Assembly: GCA_003216415.1 (NCBI GenBank)
Contig: QCIY01000001.1
Location: 207,819 to 271,818, forward strand
Origin: Prochlorococcus sp. AG-402-O16
Lineage (GTDB): Bacteria > Cyanobacteriota > Cyanobacteriia > PCC-6307 > Cyanobiaceae
Length of the DNA stretch: 64,000 nucleotides
Reading direction: 5' to 3'
The position numbers were made by a program, and so were the translations under genes. Numbering within the stretch: position 1 is the stretch's first letter; each line of letters begins with the position of its first letter. Below, piece by piece: positions 1 to 8,563 of the stretch. The notes under the pieces were generated by a model. That model was given only the letters and a program-made list of their open reading frames with translations. It ran no database searches and was not told the DNA's origin.

Positions 1-410
1 ATGATGATATAACATTTTACTACCATTTAATTAGATGGAAAGATGAATCTTTCGAACCACTTTCTACTCTTTGCAAAATGTTTATTGATAGAGATTTATT
101 AAAGGCATCAAACATAAGTTTTTTAAATAAAATAGATAGACTAGAAATTCTTGCATTTGCAAGAAAATTATGCGCATCAAATAATTTTGATTCAGAAATA
201 TTTTGCGGAATTAAAGAAAGATCTTTTAAAGGTTTTGAATCTAACAATGCTTTAAAGATTTGGGATGGAACATATCAAAACTCATTAGAAAATAGTTCTG
301 CATTAATAAAAACTTTAATGAAATCTGATGAAAGCTCTTTTATTATTTACCCAGGACTAATCAAAGATGAAATTACAAATCAAATTTCATTAATAAAAAA
401 TAATTCATAA
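1..410 (+). CDS. HD-superfamily phosphohydrolase, C-terminal part (truncated by window edge)
   Basis: The reading frame is open from base 3, so the gene starts upstream of the window and only about the last 135 residues are visible. The fragment begins with a run rich in His, Arg, Trp and acidic residues, then LSTLCKMFIDRDLLKA. This resembles the segment after the catalytic core in HD-domain (dGTPase-like) metal-dependent phosphohydrolases. The HD motif itself would lie outside the window, so neither catalytic residues nor substrate can be judged. minC starts 9 bases after the stop in the same orientation, so the two are probably co-transcribed. An internal ATG at 78 exists, but the upstream frame is open and family-like, so I treat 78 as internal. 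Confidence 0.6.
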   Translation, partial: DDITFYYHLIRWKDESFEPLSTLCKMFIDRDLLKASNISFLNKIDRLEILAFARKLCASNNFDSEIFCGIKERSFKGFESNNALKIWDGTYQNSLENSSALIKTLMKSDESSFIIYPGLIKDEITNQISLIKNNS

Positions 411-419
411 GTTCGAACA

Positions 420-1082
420 ATGAAAATTGTTATAAGTAGCATTAATAATCAATATCTAGAAACTATATATTTTGAAGAATTAGAAAATATCAATGAAACT
501 TTAAAAAAATTTTCATCTTTAAAAGTACCTCTAGAAGCAAAAATATTTGCAATTAATGAGTCCATAAGTTCACATCAATTGTCAAAACTCAAAAATAATT
601 TTGGCAAGATTAATATTTTTTCTTTGTACATTTACTCTAATAACAGAGATACAATATTGGCTGGCAAGTCTTTGAAGATAGATTCAAATTTTCTTAGAGA
701 ACAAGAGGTTAAGAATAAGTTGCTTCAAATCGACTCAAAAAAGAAAGATGATATTCTTCACGAAGGAACCGTAAGATCAGGTGAAAGAATATCTTCAAAT
801 GGTAACCTATGCATTATTGGAGATGTAAACCCAGGAGCAATAGTTTCAGCAAAGAAAAGTATTTACGTTTGGGGCAAACTACTAGGTATCGCCTTCGCAG
901 GGAAGGGAGGAAATAATAGTGCCTCAATAACATCACTTTATTTAAAACCTCTACAGTTAAGAATTGCTAATGTGATAGCTATTGGACCAAAGGATAAACC
1001 CAAAAACTATTATCCTGAAATTGCTTTGATCCATGAAAAAACAATAAATATCAAGCCTTACTTAATGGAAACTAAAAATTAA
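420..1082 (+). CDS. minC: Septum site-determining protein MinC
   Basis: Inhibitor of FtsZ polymerisation that, with MinD, blocks septum formation away from mid-cell. The 220-residue protein has a poorly conserved N-terminal half (FtsZ-inhibiting domain). From about residue 113 it has the typical C-terminal beta-helix domain, seen in HEGTVRSGERI, GDVNPGAIVSA and VWGKLLGIAFAGKGG, which binds MinD and forms the MinC dimer. The order minC-minD-minE is the standard Min cluster and supports the call. The gap to minD is about 110 A+T-rich bases, so minD may also have its own promoter. Confidence 0.93.
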   Translation: MKIVISSINNQYLETIYFEELENINETLKKFSSLKVPLEAKIFAINESISSHQLSKLKNNFGKINIFSLYIYSNNRDTILAGKSLKIDSNFLREQEVKNKLLQIDSKKKDDILHEGTVRSGERISSNGNLCIIGDVNPGAIVSAKKSIYVWGKLLGIAFAGKGGNNSASITSLYLKPLQLRIANVIAIGPKDKPKNYYPEIALIHEKTINIKPYLMETKN

Positions 1083-1194
1083 TCAATCATTTGAAATAAA
1101 TTAATTTATACTTTATAAATTTAAGAATTACTTAATCTTTAAAATATTTAACTTTCTGAAAGTAGACTTATTATTTGAAAAATTGATTAAATTA

Positions 1195-2010
1195 GTGTCG
1201 AAAAATACTCGCACAATATTAATTTGTTCAGGAAAAGGTGGAGTTGGTAAAACCACTTTAACTGCAAATTTAGGCATAGCACTTGCAAACAGCGGAGCGA
1301 GCACCGCTGTCTTAGATGCTGATTTCGGCTTAAGGAATTTAGACCTTCTTCTAGGATTAGAAAATCGTATTATCTATACCGCTCAAGATGTTCTGGACAA
1401 AAATTGTCGTCTTGAGCAAGCATTAGTGAGGCATAAAAAGGAGCCTAATCTTGCTCTTTTACCTGCTGGAGATCCTAGGATGTTGGATTGGATGAAGCCG
1501 GAAGATATGAAAAAAATTAGTGAGCTGCTTAGTGAAAAATTTGATTTTGTTTTAGTCGATTGTCCGGCTGGAGTGGAAGATGGTTTTAAAAATGCCCTTG
1601 CAGCCTGCAAAGAAGCTATTGTTGTGACTAACCCCGAATTATCTGCAGTACGTGACGCCGATAGAGTAATAGGGATTCTTAATACCTCTGATATTGAGCC
1701 TATTCAGCTTGTAATAAATAGAGTTCGCCCTAACATGATGGCTAGTCAAGAAATGTTATCTATTGAAGATGTCCAAGGAATACTTTCTTTACCTTTACTG
1801 GGTATTGTTTTAGAGGATGAACAGGTAATAATAAGTACCAACAGAGGAGAACCACTTACACTTACTGATACTCTTTCCCCTGCAAAAAAATGTTATTTAA
1901 ATGTTTCTGAAAGACTTACAGGAAAGGATGTGCAAATTATTGACCCTAAAAATGAAGGTAAAAGCCTTAAAGATAAATTCATGAGATTAATGCAAACAAA
2001 GATTTTTTAA
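1195..2010 (+). CDS. minD: Septum site-determining ATPase MinD
   Basis: Membrane-associated ParA-type ATPase that recruits MinC and is released from the membrane by MinE. The deviant Walker A motif KGGVGKT lies at residues 14-20, followed by the switch I/II stretches ([10 protein letters not shown] and [11 protein letters not shown]). The protein ends in a short amphipathic segment ([12 protein letters not shown]), which is the expected membrane-targeting helix. I chose the GTG at 1195, giving 271 residues, because family members start only a few residues before the P-loop region. A TTG at 1183 in the same frame would add four residues. No clear Shine-Dalgarno sequence separates the two. minE follows after one base. 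Confidence 0.96.
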   Translation: MSKNTRTILICSGKGGVGKTTLTANLGIALANSGASTAVLDADFGLRNLDLLLGLENRIIYTAQDVLDKNCRLEQALVRHKKEPNLALLPAGDPRMLDWMKPEDMKKISELLSEKFDFVLVDCPAGVEDGFKNALAACKEAIVVTNPELSAVRDADRVIGILNTSDIEPIQLVINRVRPNMMASQEMLSIEDVQGILSLPLLGIVLEDEQVIISTNRGEPLTLTDTLSPAKKCYLNVSERLTGKDVQIIDPKNEGKSLKDKFMRLMQTKIF

Positions 2011-2011
2011 A

Positions 2012-2356
2012 ATGATGACTCTCAGAGACCTTATAAACAAATTACTAGGCAGAGAAACGGCTAGTGCTAATACTGCTAGAGAAAGATTACAACTTGTACT
2101 AGCTCATGACCGAGTTGATATGAGTTCCTTAACAACTGATCTTTTGGATAAAATGAGAAAAGAAATCCTAGATGTTGTTGCTAAATATGTCGAGATTGAT
2201 TTTGAAGAAGTAGCAGTAAGTTTAGAAACGGAAGATAGGATGACTGCATTAGTTGCCAATTTACCAATTAAGAGAACTCTTTCAGGAGATATAAAGTTTA
2301 AAAAAAATGATAAAAATGATAAAAATGTTAAAGGTGAGAAAGATACGAGAAAATAA
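2012..2356 (+). CDS. minE: Cell division topological specificity factor MinE
   Basis: Stimulates MinD ATPase and drives Min oscillation. The N-terminal part ([14 protein letters not shown]) is the MinD-binding and membrane-binding segment. The middle and C-terminal region ([28 protein letters not shown]) is the dimerising topological-specificity domain. Two adjacent ATG codons (2012 and 2015) are possible starts. The second gives the usual MTLRDL start. The last 20 residues form a Lys/Asp/Asn tail encoded by a short near-repeat (KNDKNDKN), a lineage-specific extension past the folded domain. It starts one base after minD, so translation is probably coupled. Confidence 0.95.
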   Translation: MMTLRDLINKLLGRETASANTARERLQLVLAHDRVDMSSLTTDLLDKMRKEILDVVAKYVEIDFEEVAVSLETEDRMTALVANLPIKRTLSGDIKFKKNDKNDKNVKGEKDTRK

Positions 2357-2418
2357 CAAATTTTAAAAAGCTAAAAAATAGTAATAATTGAGCCTTCTTA
2401 ATTGTAAGATGTACATGT

Positions 2419-2490
2419 GCCGGCTTAGCTCAGCGGTAGAGCAGCGCTTTTGTAAAGCGAAGGTCATCAGTTCAAATCTGTTAGCCGGCA
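2419..2490 (+). tRNA. trnT: tRNA-Thr (anticodon TGT)
   Basis: A 72-base cloverleaf. The acceptor stem GCCGGCT pairs with AGCCGGC and is followed by discriminator A. The D arm is AGCTCAGC...GAGC. The anticodon stem GCGCT/AGCGA encloses loop TTTGTAA with anticodon TGT (reads ACA and, with wobble, other ACN codons). The T loop is TTCAAAT. CCA is not encoded. No strong terminator is visible just downstream. Confidence 0.96.
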
Positions 2491-2511
2491 TTTTGATTAA
2501 TTTAATTCTTT

Positions 2512-2670
2512 TCAATATTTTTTTGCAGAAAATAATAAAATCAAACTTATTAAAGAGATAATAGGCAAAAAACTTATTTCGAGAACATACCCTATAGAAG
2601 ATACAAGGGGTTCAAATATCCAATAACTAAAAAATTGAATTAATAAAACAAAAAATAATAATATAAACAT
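2512..2670 (-). CDS. Small hydrophobic membrane protein, 52 residues
   Basis: An ATG at 2670 opens a 52-codon frame ending with TGA at 2512-2514. Its start lies two bases past the stop of the sua5/tsaC-like gene, in the same orientation, so it looks like the last gene of that unit. The product begins MFILLFFVLLIQFFSYW. It has one hydrophobic helix at about residues 2-18, a short polar linker with a Glu-Pro, and a second helix at about residues 30-47, and it ends AKKY. I predict two membrane spans with the basic C-terminus in the cytoplasm. I do not recognise the family. Low-complexity A+T-rich DNA can produce such frames by chance, but the tight spacing and sensible topology favour a real gene. 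Confidence 0.5.
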   Translation of the reverse strand: MFILLFFVLLIQFFSYWIFEPLVSSIGYVLEISFLPIISLISLILLFSAKKY

Positions 2671-2672
2671 TA

Positions 2673-3251
2673 CTACAATTCCCTAACTAGTACTTCTCCT
2701 GCTCTAAGCAGTCTCCAATCCCCACCTTTCTTCCAAAATATAATAGTACTAGCTTTTCCACTACTTTTTTCCCATGGAATAGGGCCCAGAATTTCTACAG
2801 AAGGGAAGTCTAAAGCAATACCTTCAACTGTAATTGATCCCTGAAAGCCTGAAATATTTGCACTTGAAGTTAATAATGGGCCTGTTTCTCTTATGAGAGA
2901 TTGAGCTATAAATGAATTCGGGATTCTCAGCCCGACAGTAAGATCACTGCTTGTGAGGGCTGTAGCCTGCTTTTCTGAGGCAGGAATAACCATTGTCAAA
3001 GCTCCAGGCCAATATTTTGAAGCTATATTTTCGTAATCTTCTTTAGCTGATTCGTGAACATAATCAATTAATTGTTTAGGTTCTGATCCCATAAGAATTA
3101 AGGGTTTATTTCTATCTCTTTTTTTAAACTCATAAATAATATTTGAAAATTTTGGCAGGCATCCAATTGCAGGTAAAGTATCTGTTGGGAAAATTATAGG
3201 TAAACCACTTTTAAGAGTCTTGAATGCTGATTTGCAATTTACTAAATTCAT
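2673..3251 (-). CDS. Threonylcarbamoyl-AMP synthase family protein (Sua5/YciO/YrdC)
   Basis: Belongs to the family that makes threonylcarbamoyl-adenylate from Thr, bicarbonate and ATP, the first step of the t6A37 modification of ANN-decoding tRNAs. The 192-residue protein shows the YrdC fold signatures: the N-terminal IIFPTDTLPAIGC (substrate-entry motif), then KRDRNKPLILM, WPGALTMVIPAS, TVGLRIP and GPLLTSSANISG. It is the short single-domain (TsaC) length, without the C-terminal Sua5 domain. It lies 23 bases downstream of prmC in the same direction. Confidence 0.9.
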   Translation of the reverse strand: MNLVNCKSAFKTLKSGLPIIFPTDTLPAIGCLPKFSNIIYEFKKRDRNKPLILMGSEPKQLIDYVHESAKEDYENIASKYWPGALTMVIPASEKQATALTSSDLTVGLRIPNSFIAQSLIRETGPLLTSSANISGFQGSITVEGIALDFPSVEILGPIPWEKSSGKASTIIFWKKGGDWRLLRAGEVLVREL

Positions 3252-3274
3252 TTAGTCTATTAACTAATAATAAT

Positions 3275-4144
3275 TTATTTATATCTTCCAATGGTAAACC
3301 TACCAATACCTGAAAGATCATTCACAATTTCTATTGATGTAAATTTATTTTTAAAAAGTAGTTCTTTTACTTTTGGACCTTGGTCAAAATGATTCTCTAA
3401 AATTAGCCATCCCTTCTCTTTTAAAAATAATGGTGCTTTTTGAATTATCTCCCTAATGTGTTTTAAACCATCTTGGCCGCCTAATAAAGCAATTTTTGGT
3501 TCGAAGTTTTTAACTTCTTTGGGTAATTTTTCATAAGTATCTTTAGGAATATATGGCGGGTTTGAAATAGCAAGGTCTAATTTTCCTTTAAAACTTTCAA
3601 GAGGGGACCACCAATTTCCACAATAAAAATTCAAATTTGATTGTTTAGAGGAACTTTTGTAATTTTTAGAGGCTATTTCTAATGCATCTTGATCTATATC
3701 AGTTGCTATTCCGTAGCTCAATGGATAAGCCAATGCCAAAGCAATACTTATAGCGCCTGATCCAGTTCCTAATTCAGCAAAAAATAATTTTTGTGAATTC
3801 TTTTCAAATATATTGAAGACAATATCAACTATGAGCTCTGTCTCTGGTCTTGGAATAAGTACTTTGTTTGTAACTATTAATTTTAAGTCCCTCCAAAAAG
3901 TTTTCCCACAAAGGTATTGGATAGGAGTCGAATTTAATAAATGATCTTTCCAAATAGATTCTAAGTAATCTAAGTTTTTTCTTAAATACAAATTATTTCC
4001 AGAATTAATCCTAGATAAGTTGAGATCACTACTTGATATACCGCCTACAGCATCAAGTAAAAGAATAAGAGATTGATGATCTCCCCCTTTAGAAAGTTGT
4101 ATTTTTTTCCAAAATAAAAGTTCTTTTACAGAAATGCTGGGCAT
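3275..4144 (-). CDS. prmC: Peptide chain release factor N5-glutamine methyltransferase PrmC (HemK)
   Basis: Methylates the Gln of the GGQ motif in RF1 and RF2 using S-adenosylmethionine. The 289-residue protein has the expected N-terminal helical domain and a Rossmann methyltransferase domain. The SAM-binding loop is ELGTGSGAI (GTGSG at residues 126-130) and the catalytic SNPPYI motif (NPPY 195-198) contacts the target Gln. LIPRPETE at about 96-103 is another family hallmark. It lies between psbM (10 bases upstream) and the sua5-like gene, all leftward, so a mixed photosynthesis/translation operon is likely. Confidence 0.95.
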   Translation of the reverse strand: MPSISVKELLFWKKIQLSKGGDHQSLILLLDAVGGISSSDLNLSRINSGNNLYLRKNLDYLESIWKDHLLNSTPIQYLCGKTFWRDLKLIVTNKVLIPRPETELIVDIVFNIFEKNSQKLFFAELGTGSGAISIALALAYPLSYGIATDIDQDALEIASKNYKSSSKQSNLNFYCGNWWSPLESFKGKLDLAISNPPYIPKDTYEKLPKEVKNFEPKIALLGGQDGLKHIREIIQKAPLFLKEKGWLILENHFDQGPKVKELLFKNKFTSIEIVNDLSGIGRFTIGRYK

Positions 4145-4154
4145 TTATGAAAGT

Positions 4155-4307
4155 TTATCGTTTTGGGCCAAGCTTACCTTTACCAGAGTCTGAGTAGAAG
4201 CTTGATTTTTCGCCATCTTGAGTGGAAATAAATAAACCTATAAGGAATATTGTTGGTACCCCAACGAATAGAAGACTAGCTACGAATCCAAAATTAGTTG
4301 TTTCCAT
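4155..4307 (-). CDS. psbM: Photosystem II reaction centre protein M
   Basis: A 50-residue low-molecular-weight photosystem II subunit that sits at the dimer interface. It is read from the ATG at 4307. The N-terminus METTNFGFVASLLFVGVP leads into one membrane helix (about residues 7-26), followed by a hydrophilic tail (QDGEKSSFYSDSGKG) ending LGPKR. The tail is longer than in plants but usual for marine picocyanobacteria. It lies 10 bases upstream of prmC on the same strand. Confidence 0.93.
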   Translation of the reverse strand: METTNFGFVASLLFVGVPTIFLIGLFISTQDGEKSSFYSDSGKGKLGPKR

Positions 4308-4410
4308 TAAAATTTACTATTCTGATAAGTATTAAGACTATAGACATTTAACTTGAACTAAAGTGGAAAAATCAATAAATATTATCAACTGATTAACAGT
4401 CTTAAACAAT

Positions 4411-4773
4411 TTAGCGAGGTAATTTTTTATTTTCACTATTTTTTTTAAGTTCTTCTAAGTTTGAAGGAGGAGATTGTGGTTTTGTTAAAATTACTGCAGA
4501 GGATTTTATTAATGTTTGGCATGCAAGTCGCCAATTTTCTGGTCTATTTTTAAGTTTTTCATGTTCAACAGAAGTTAGTGGGCTTAGAGAATTTTTGCTT
4601 CCTCCTTCAACAGAAATAAAACAGGTGCTACACTGACCTGCTCCTCCACAATTTCCTAAAATACCTTTTAATCCATAAAGTTGTAAGTTCTCTTTCATTA
4701 CTAGTTCCCTTAAATTTTCACCAGGATTGCATTGAATCTCTAAATCCTCACGGATGAACCTAATAGTTGCCAT
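4411..4773 (-). CDS. [2Fe-2S] plant-type ferredoxin with C-terminal extension
   Basis: Soluble electron carrier of the plant-type ferredoxin fold. The cluster ligands are visible as C42, C48, C51 and C85 in the arrangement NCGGAGQCSTC...LACQT. The CGGAGQCSTC loop differs from the PetF form and matches minor ferredoxins that diverge from the main photosynthetic PetF. The N-terminal strand (MATIRFIREDLEIQ) is also atypical. After the core, about 30 polar residues (KPQSPPSNLEELKK...) form an extension. The gene is transcribed away from psbB across a 222-base shared upstream region. Partner enzyme unknown. Confidence 0.87.
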   Translation of the reverse strand: MATIRFIREDLEIQCNPGENLRELVMKENLQLYGLKGILGNCGGAGQCSTCFISVEGGSKNSLSPLTSVEHEKLKNRPENWRLACQTLIKSSAVILTKPQSPPSNLEELKKNSENKKLPR

Positions 4774-4995
4774 TTTTTTAGTTATTTTTCTTATTTTGGC
4801 GTTTTACTTTGAGAATTGTGACCAAAATATTAACATTTTTTAGTCAAAAAATCCTTGAAAACTCAGTAATGCAAATTGATTTACCCAATTTTTGCAAGAA
4901 AATAAATTTATTTACAAAAATCCCTGAAAGACTAAAAAACCCTTACTATCGTGATGTTTAGCTGTTTATTCAGCATAGTTACTAGAAATTAACCG

Positions 4996-6519
4996 ATGGG
5001 ATTGCCTTGGTATCGAGTTCACACAGTAGTTATTAATGACCCAGGTCGACTACTTGCTGTGCATCTTATGCATACTGCATTATTAGCCGGCTGGGCCGGT
5101 TCAATGGCTCTTTATGAATTAGCCATTTTTGATCCATCTGATGCTGTTCTCAATCCTATGTGGAGACAGGGAATGTACGTTATGCCTTTTATGGCTAGAC
5201 TTGGTATCACAAGTAGTTGGAACGGATGGGATATAACTGGTGCTACAGGAGTTGATCCTGGATTCTGGAGTTTTGAAGGGGTTGCCGCAGCACACATTGT
5301 ATTTAGCGGACTATTGATGTTGGCCTCTATATGGCACTGGACATACTGGGACTTAGATCTATGGGAAGATTCAAGAACAGGTGAGCCAGCTCTCGATCTG
5401 CCAAGAATCTTTGGAATTCATCTTCTTCTAGCTGGACTTACATGTTTTGGCTTTGGAGCATTTCATTGTGCAAATGTGGGGATTTGGGTTTCTGATCCTT
5501 ATGGCTTAACTGGTCATGTAGAGCCAGTAGCTCCTTCTTGGGGAGTTGATGGATTTAATCCTTTTAATCCAGGAGGAATAGTTGCAAATCATATTGCGGC
5601 TGGACTTATGGGTATTATTGGAGGTATTTTTCACATTACGAATAGACCCGGAGAAAGACTTTACAGAGCATTAAAACTTGGAAGTCTTGAAGGGGTTCTA
5701 GCTAGTGCCCTAGCTGCTGTACTTTTTGTATCTTTTGTCGTTGCAGGCACAATGTGGTACGGCTCAGCAACAACACCAGTTGAGTTATTTGGCCCTACCA
5801 GATATCAATGGGACTCAGGCTATTTCAAAACTGAAATTAATAGAAGAGTTCAGACTGCTATAGATAATGGTGCCACTAAAGAAGAGGCATATGCTTCGAT
5901 TCCAGAGAAATTAGCCTTCTACGATTATGTTGGTAATAGTCCTGCTAAGGGAGGATTATTCAGAGTTGGAGCTCTCGTTAATGGTGATGGTTTACCAACT
6001 GGTTGGCAAGGTCACATTGCTTTTCAAGATAAGGAAGGTAACGATTTAGAAGTTAGAAGAATACCTAATTTCTTCGAAAACTTCCCAGTTATACTTGAAG
6101 ATAAAGAAGGTAATGTAAGAGCAGATATTCCATTTAGAAGAGCCGAAGCGAAGTATTCATTTGAGCAAACTGGCATTACAGCAACTATCTATGGGGGAGA
6201 CTTAAATGGTCAAACATTTACTGATCCTGCAGTAGTAAAAAGATTAGCCAGAAAAGCGCAGCTTGGAGAAGCATTCAAGTTCGACAGAGAGACATATAAA
6301 TCTGATGGTGTATTCCGAAGCTCCCCAAGAGCATGGTTTACATATGCACATCTATGTTTCGGATTGCTATTCTTGTTTGGCCACTGGTGGCATGCTTCAA
6401 GAACTCTTTACAGAAATTCATTCGCTGGAATTGATGCTGAGATTGGTGACCAAGTTGAATTTGGTTTATTCAAGAAGCTTGGTGACGAATCCACAAGAAG
6501 AATCCCAGGAAGGGTTTAA
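4996..6519 (+). CDS. psbB: Photosystem II core antenna protein CP47
   Basis: Chlorophyll-binding inner antenna of photosystem II, located in the thylakoid membrane. The start [18 protein letters not shown] is invariant in the family and the 507-residue length is standard. Conserved chlorophyll-ligand His residues lie in the helices ([78 protein letters not shown]). The large lumenal loop lies between helices 5 and 6. A TACTAT at 4944-4949 could be the -10 box. psbT follows after 23 bases and the unit ends at a strong terminator. Confidence 0.98.
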   Translation: MGLPWYRVHTVVINDPGRLLAVHLMHTALLAGWAGSMALYELAIFDPSDAVLNPMWRQGMYVMPFMARLGITSSWNGWDITGATGVDPGFWSFEGVAAAHIVFSGLLMLASIWHWTYWDLDLWEDSRTGEPALDLPRIFGIHLLLAGLTCFGFGAFHCANVGIWVSDPYGLTGHVEPVAPSWGVDGFNPFNPGGIVANHIAAGLMGIIGGIFHITNRPGERLYRALKLGSLEGVLASALAAVLFVSFVVAGTMWYGSATTPVELFGPTRYQWDSGYFKTEINRRVQTAIDNGATKEEAYASIPEKLAFYDYVGNSPAKGGLFRVGALVNGDGLPTGWQGHIAFQDKEGNDLEVRRIPNFFENFPVILEDKEGNVRADIPFRRAEAKYSFEQTGITATIYGGDLNGQTFTDPAVVKRLARKAQLGEAFKFDRETYKSDGVFRSSPRAWFTYAHLCFGLLFLFGHWWHASRTLYRNSFAGIDAEIGDQVEFGLFKKLGDESTRRIPGRV

Positions 6520-6542
6520 TCTAAACTTTATTACTTAATCTT

Positions 6543-6641
6543 ATGGAAGCTTTTGCTTACGTCCTTATCTTAACTCTCGCAGTTGTTACCTTGTTCTTTG
6601 CTGTCGCCTTTAGAGATCCACCTAAATTCGATAAAAAATGA
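6543..6641 (+). CDS. psbT: Photosystem II protein T
   Basis: A 32-residue single-helix photosystem II subunit near the dimer interface. It begins [19 protein letters not shown], which is the membrane helix, and ends [10 protein letters not shown]. It sits 23 bases after psbB, the usual psbB-psbT pairing, and is followed within 10 bases by an intrinsic terminator. Confidence 0.95.
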   Translation: MEAFAYVLILTLAVVTLFFAVAFRDPPKFDKK

Positions 6642-6648
6642 ACTTATA

Positions 6649-6678
6649 AAAAAGACCTCTTTAACAAGAGGTCTTTTT
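6649..6678 (+). terminator. Rho-independent terminator after psbB-psbT
   Basis: A perfect 13-base-pair stem (AAAAAGACCTCTT with AAGAGGTCTTTTT) around loop TAAC, ending in a T-rich run. It lies 7 bases after the psbT stop. The A tract on the 5' arm means it could also work on the other strand, but no leftward gene ends here. Confidence 0.9.
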
Positions 6679-6743
6679 ATTTTACTTTTCATAATTATCA
6701 TATTACTCTACTATTAGAGTTACAGTTTATCTTATTTCACTAC

Positions 6744-7223
6744 ATGCAGTGTCCAACCTGTCACAACACAGATAGCAGAGTTTTGGAATCAAGATCTGCT
6801 GATAGTGGTAAAAGTGTTAGAAGAAGAAGAGAGTGCTTAAATTGCAGCTTTAGATTTACAACTTATGAAAGAGTTGAAACAATGCCAGTTTCAATAATTA
6901 AAAAAGATGGGAGCAGAGAATTATTTGATAAACAAAAATTATTTACTGGTATATCAAGAGCTTGCGAAAAGACTACCTTCACTAGCGAAGCAATTATTAA
7001 TTTCGTAGATGGAATTGAATCACAAATCTTTCAAGACTCTAATAAAGATATTAAATCTTCACAAATTGGAGAATTAATACTAAAAAGTCTTAGGAAAGAA
7101 AACGAAGTTGCCTATATAAGATACGCTTCAGTTTACAGAAAATTTAATGGGGTAAAAGATTTTATTTCTACTTTAGAATCTTTAAAAGGAAGTTCAAAAA
7201 ATCAATTAGCTTCAATTTTATAA
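6744..7223 (+). CDS. nrdR: Transcriptional repressor NrdR
   Basis: ATP/dATP-sensing repressor of ribonucleotide reductase genes. The 159-residue protein has an N-terminal zinc ribbon with C3, C6, C31 and C34 (CPTC...CLNC) and the basic RRRRE segment that reads DNA. An ATP-cone domain follows at about residues 47-140 ([22 protein letters not shown]...). No ribonucleotide reductase gene lies in the window, so its targets are elsewhere. It follows the psbT terminator, so it must have its own promoter. Confidence 0.96.
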   Translation: MQCPTCHNTDSRVLESRSADSGKSVRRRRECLNCSFRFTTYERVETMPVSIIKKDGSRELFDKQKLFTGISRACEKTTFTSEAIINFVDGIESQIFQDSNKDIKSSQIGELILKSLRKENEVAYIRYASVYRKFNGVKDFISTLESLKGSSKNQLASIL

Positions 7224-7302
7224 AATTAAGCATCTTAAAGTGTAGAATACATAATACAATTATTTTTGCTGTTGGTTTGCAGGCTAATAGCATTCCTTTC
7301 TA

Positions 7303-7317
7303 ACTACCTTAGGTAGT
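7303..7317. promoter_or_regulatory. Inverted repeat just upstream of rpsA start
   Basis: ACTACCT-T-AGGTAGT, a 7+1+7 perfect dyad, ends 5 bases before the ATG at 7323. In RNA it could fold as a 6-bp stem with a TTA loop that would occlude the AGG-type ribosome-binding sequence. In DNA it could be an operator. Seen directly; the regulatory role is inferred. Confidence 0.35.
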
Positions 7318-7322
7318 CTGCG

Positions 7323-8423
7323 ATGCAAAAAATGAACGAAAATTCTTCCCAAACCTTAAAAGTAAATTCTGAAGATAAAGAAATTAAAAATTCGTCTGAA
7401 ATAGATACTGATTCAATATCTCAAAATGAGGAAGATTTATCATTCGAAAAGAACAATATTCCTTCAGCAGATTCTTCCTCTAGCAGAACGAATGTAGATT
7501 TTGATAATGCAGGATTTACCCAAGAAGAATTTGCATCACTTTTGGGTAAATATGATTACAACTTTAAGCCTGGAGATCTTGTAAAAGGAACAGTTTTTGC
7601 TCTAGAACCCAAAGGGGCCATGATAGACATAGGTGCAAAAACAGCTGCTTTTATGCCTGTTCAAGAGGTATCAATAAATAGAGTTGAAGGACTAAATGAT
7701 GTTTTACAACCTTCAGAAAGCAGAGAATTTTTCATAATGTCTGAAGAAAATGAAGATGGACAATTAGCACTTTCGATTAGAAGAATTGAATATCAAAGGG
7801 CATGGGAAAGAGTTAGACAATTACAAAAAGAAGATGCGACTATTTATTCCGAGGTATTTGCAACAAACAGAGGCGGGGCGCTTGTTAGGGTGGAAGGTTT
7901 GAGAGGCTTTATTCCAGGATCTCATATTAGTGCTCGAAAAATTAAAGATGACTTAGAAGGTGAGTATCTACCGTTAAAATTCCTTGAAGTTGATGAAGAG
8001 AGGAACAGATTAGTATTAAGTCATAGAAGAGCTTTGGTTGAGAAAAAAATGAATAGGCTCGAGGTGGGTGAAGTTGTTGTAGGTTCTGTTAAAGGTATAA
8101 AACCCTATGGAGCTTTTATTGATATTGGAGGTGTAAGTGGTCTTTTGCACATTTCTGAGATCAGTCATGAACATATCGAGACGCCTCATAATGTTTTAAA
8201 TGTTAATGACCAAATGAAGGTTATGATTATTGACCTTGATTCTGAAAGAGGAAGAATTTCACTTTCTACAAAAGCACTTGAACCTGAACCAGGCGATATG
8301 CTAACTGACCCTCAGAAAGTTTTTAGTAAAGCTGAAGAAATGGCTGCGAAATACAAGCAAATGTTATTTGAGCAAACTGACGAGAATGAAGAAATCCCCG
8401 CAGTTGCATCTGAAACAGTCTAA
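7323..8423 (+). CDS. rpsA: 30S ribosomal protein S1 (three S1 domains, cyanobacterial type)
   Basis: RNA-binding protein that helps mRNA load onto the 30S subunit. The 366-residue protein has a variable acidic and Ser-rich N-terminus of about 70 residues. Three S1/OB-fold repeats follow: KPGDLVKGTVFALEPKGAMIDIG (about residue 80), a degenerate second repeat with GGALVRVEGLRGFIPGSH, and VGEVVVGSVKGIKPYGAFIDIG, which has the best-conserved sequence. This three-domain form is shorter than the six-domain E. coli S1 and matches cyanobacterial and chloroplast S1. A second ATG at 7332 is an alternative start; the spacing from AGGTAG favours 7323. metK follows after 140 bases. Confidence 0.94.
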   Translation: MQKMNENSSQTLKVNSEDKEIKNSSEIDTDSISQNEEDLSFEKNNIPSADSSSSRTNVDFDNAGFTQEEFASLLGKYDYNFKPGDLVKGTVFALEPKGAMIDIGAKTAAFMPVQEVSINRVEGLNDVLQPSESREFFIMSEENEDGQLALSIRRIEYQRAWERVRQLQKEDATIYSEVFATNRGGALVRVEGLRGFIPGSHISARKIKDDLEGEYLPLKFLEVDEERNRLVLSHRRALVEKKMNRLEVGEVVVGSVKGIKPYGAFIDIGGVSGLLHISEISHEHIETPHNVLNVNDQMKVMIIDLDSERGRISLSTKALEPEPGDMLTDPQKVFSKAEEMAAKYKQMLFEQTDENEEIPAVASETV

Positions 8424-8563
8424 TTTGGCTAGTTTTTGTTTAGAAGGAATATAACAATCACAAGGTTTTTTACTTTTGAATAAAGTATGTTTTAATTTAC
8501 AATATTTGATTAGTAAAGACAGTCTAAATTAGGATAAACTTTGAAAATACAAACTATACATCA

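Noticed and set aside
6263..6538. A 91-residue frame overlapping the end of psbB in another frame
   Set aside because: It lies almost wholly inside the strongly conserved psbB gene and has no recognisable features, so it is a shadow frame.
8424..8563. A SAM riboswitch in front of metK
   Set aside because: The leader is only 140 A+T-rich bases and I see no paired conserved core, expression platform or terminator.
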